8,251 bases of DNA from Chlorobiota bacterium (GTDB lineage Bacteria; Bacteroidota; Ignavibacteria; Kapaibacteriales; NICIL-2): positions 1 through 8,251 of the forward strand of contig RFIK01000142.1 in assembly GCA_003695605.1 (NCBI GenBank), in the 5' to 3' direction. The translations under genes and the position numbers were made by a program. Below are positions 6,961-8,251 of the stretch, in pieces (position 1 is the first letter of the stretch; each line of letters opens with the position of its first letter). Under the pieces are notes generated by a model. The model did no database searches. It saw only the letters and a list, made by a program, of their open reading frames with translations, and was not told the DNA's origin.

Positions 6961-7974
6961 ATGGTGCAGTACATTGCCCAGCGCGTTTTGCTGTTCATTC
7001 CCACTTTGATTGTCATTACACTCATTGCGTTTGGGCTGACACGACTTGCACCGGGAGACCCAGCAGCGGTCAAAGCAGGAGTCGGTGCAGAAGGCACCCT
7101 CTCGGCGCGGAATGTGATGACGCGGGAAACGTTCGAGCTTTGGCGCAAGCAAATGCGGCTTGACCGTCCCATTGCTGAGCAGTACATCCTCTGGCTTGGC
7201 GATCTTGCTCGTCTCGATTTCGGCGTTTCATTTATTGACAATCGCCCAGTGCTCGAGAAAATTGCCGAGCGGTTGCCTATCACACTCGCCATGAATATCG
7301 CTGCGGTATTCCTTGCGTACGTGATTGCAATTCCGCTTGGGGTGTATTCCGCAGTTCGCGCAGGTTCGCTCGGGGATCGCATCGTTACGTTCGGACTCTT
7401 TGCGCTCTATTCGTTACCGACCTTTTGGGTAGCGACGCTCGCGCTGACGTTCGTGTGCAATCCAGAGTTCGCGTACCTGTTCCCACCAGGCGGGCTGTAT
7501 TCAAATCGCTTCGACTTTCTGCCATTGTGGAGCAAAGTAGGTGATGTCCTCTGGCACTTGGTGCTGCCGATGATTGTGTACACGTACGGATCGTTTGCGT
7601 TCATTTCGCGGCAAATGCGAAGCGCCATGCTCGAAACTATTCGCCAGGATTTCATTCGTACTGCCCGCGCGAAGGGACTGCCAGAACGACGAGTGATCGC
7701 TATCCATGCCATGCGCAATTCGCTTATCCCAATTATCACACTGCTCGCGGGGATTCTACCCAGCCTTGTTGGCGGAAGTGTTATCGTCGAAACAATATTC
7801 AGCATTCCAGGAATGGGGGAGCTTTCGTATATGGCGCTCGTTGCACGCGACTACCCGATGATTATGGCGATTTTCACGCTCAGCGCAGTGCTAACGCTCG
7901 TCGGAATCTTGCTTTCGGACATCCTCTACTCTATCGTTGACCCGCGAATCGCCTATGGGAAACGCACGGCATAG
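6961..7974 (+). CDS. ABC transporter permease, OppB/DppB type (peptide/nickel importer family)
   Basis: This 337-residue inner-membrane protein would form half of the channel of a peptide-type ABC importer. It has the family layout: a first membrane helix at about 9-29 followed by TRLAPGDPAAV, a periplasmic segment with LDRPIAEQYILWLGDLARLDFGVSF, then further helices at about 106-128, 139-163, 196-216, 256-276 and 300-325. The cytoplasmic EAA-type coupling loop is clear at about 234-257 (TARAKGLPERR, then HAMRNSLIP), followed by GGSVIVETIFSIPGMG and the end VDPRIAYGK. Length is typical. The APGDP motif fits OppB/DppB; because the next gene is YejE-like, a YejB-like role is equally possible, so no symbol is given. 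Substrates across the family include peptides, nickel and microcin C. The start is 3 nt after the nucleotidyltransferase stop and the next gene overlaps its end by 20 nt, which suggests co-transcription and translational coupling. Confidence 0.93.
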   Translation: MVQYIAQRVLLFIPTLIVITLIAFGLTRLAPGDPAAVKAGVGAEGTLSARNVMTRETFELWRKQMRLDRPIAEQYILWLGDLARLDFGVSFIDNRPVLEKIAERLPITLAMNIAAVFLAYVIAIPLGVYSAVRAGSLGDRIVTFGLFALYSLPTFWVATLALTFVCNPEFAYLFPPGGLYSNRFDFLPLWSKVGDVLWHLVLPMIVYTYGSFAFISRQMRSAMLETIRQDFIRTARAKGLPERRVIAIHAMRNSLIPIITLLAGILPSLVGGSVIVETIFSIPGMGELSYMALVARDYPMIMAIFTLSAVLTLVGILLSDILYSIVDPRIAYGKRTA

Positions 7975-8251
7975 TCAAAGTTACGCAGCGTACGTTCGCC
8001 GGCAGTTCGCCCGCAATGGACTTGGTGTTGCGGCATTCTGGTTAGTAGTTGCGCTGGGCATCGTTGCTCTTTGTGCGGATTTTCTCGCCAATGACAAGCC
8101 AATCATCGCATCACTCAATGGACGGATCATCATTCCGGTGGTCAAGCAATACGGGGTCTGGCTTGGTCTGGCACGGTGGGATCGCGACGAGCTGAAAGCC
8201 GAATGGCGATCGTTACCGTACGAGTGGGCGATCTTTCCGCCTGTTCCATAC
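7955..8251 (+). CDS. ABC transporter permease, YejE/OppC type, N-terminal part (3' end outside window)
   Basis: The frame starting with ATG at 7955 is open to the right edge (99 codons) and gives the beginning of the second permease of the importer. After MGNARHSQSYAAYVRRQFAR comes a membrane helix at about 22-41, then DFLANDKPI (42-50). LANDKP after the first helix is a hallmark of the YejE branch of OppC-like permeases, where IANDKP is followed by a short YDG-type turn and FPLLKNY; here NGRIIIPVVKQY fills the same place. The visible end FPPVPY matches the proline-rich stretch that precedes SP/N residues in relatives. The start codon lies inside the end of the upstream permease gene (20-nt overlap), a common arrangement for paired permeases. 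The EAA loop and remaining helices lie beyond the window. The ATPase and solute-binding genes are not seen here. Confidence 0.85.
   Translation, partial: MGNARHSQSYAAYVRRQFARNGLGVAAFWLVVALGIVALCADFLANDKPIIASLNGRIIIPVVKQYGVWLGLARWDRDELKAEWRSLPYEWAIFPPVPY

Overview
This is ordinary bacterial chromosomal DNA. All convincing genes lie on the + strand and the base composition is slightly GC-rich by eye. A RagA/SusC-type TonB-dependent receptor followed at once by a SusD/RagB-type lipoprotein, plus TAnnTTTG octamers in both intergenic gaps (the Bacteroidota -7 promoter element), points to the Bacteroidota/Chlorobiota (FCB) group. Finer placement is not possible from the window.

Layout: (1) Bases 2-412 are the 3' end of ychF, a universal translation-associated ATPase. 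(2) Bases 413-568 are a gap with a candidate -7 box. (3) Bases 569-3894 are a SusC-like outer-membrane receptor whose reading frame breaks near 1334-1338, exactly at the end of the plug domain. Both halves are otherwise intact, and restoring one base gives a normal protein of about 1108 residues. (4) Bases 3908-5314 are the SusD-like partner lipoprotein, with a good ribosome binding site. (5) Bases 5343-5378 are a very strong intrinsic terminator that closes the susCD unit. (6) A second TAnnTTTG box at 5432-5439 precedes a new unit: an HD-domain tRNA nucleotidyltransferase (5467-6957), an OppB/DppB-type ABC permease 3 nt downstream (6961-7974), and the start of a YejE/OppC-type permease overlapping it by 20 nt (7955 to the window end).

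Functionally, SusC and SusD would form an energised outer-membrane uptake complex (TonB-driven barrel with a lipoprotein lid) for an unidentified nutrient. The two permeases would form the membrane channel of a peptide-type ABC importer, whose ATPase and binding protein are not in the window. The terminator suggests the two systems are separately transcribed. No mobile element, CRISPR array, RNA gene or clearly novel system was seen. The most notable observation is the single frameshift in the receptor gene.
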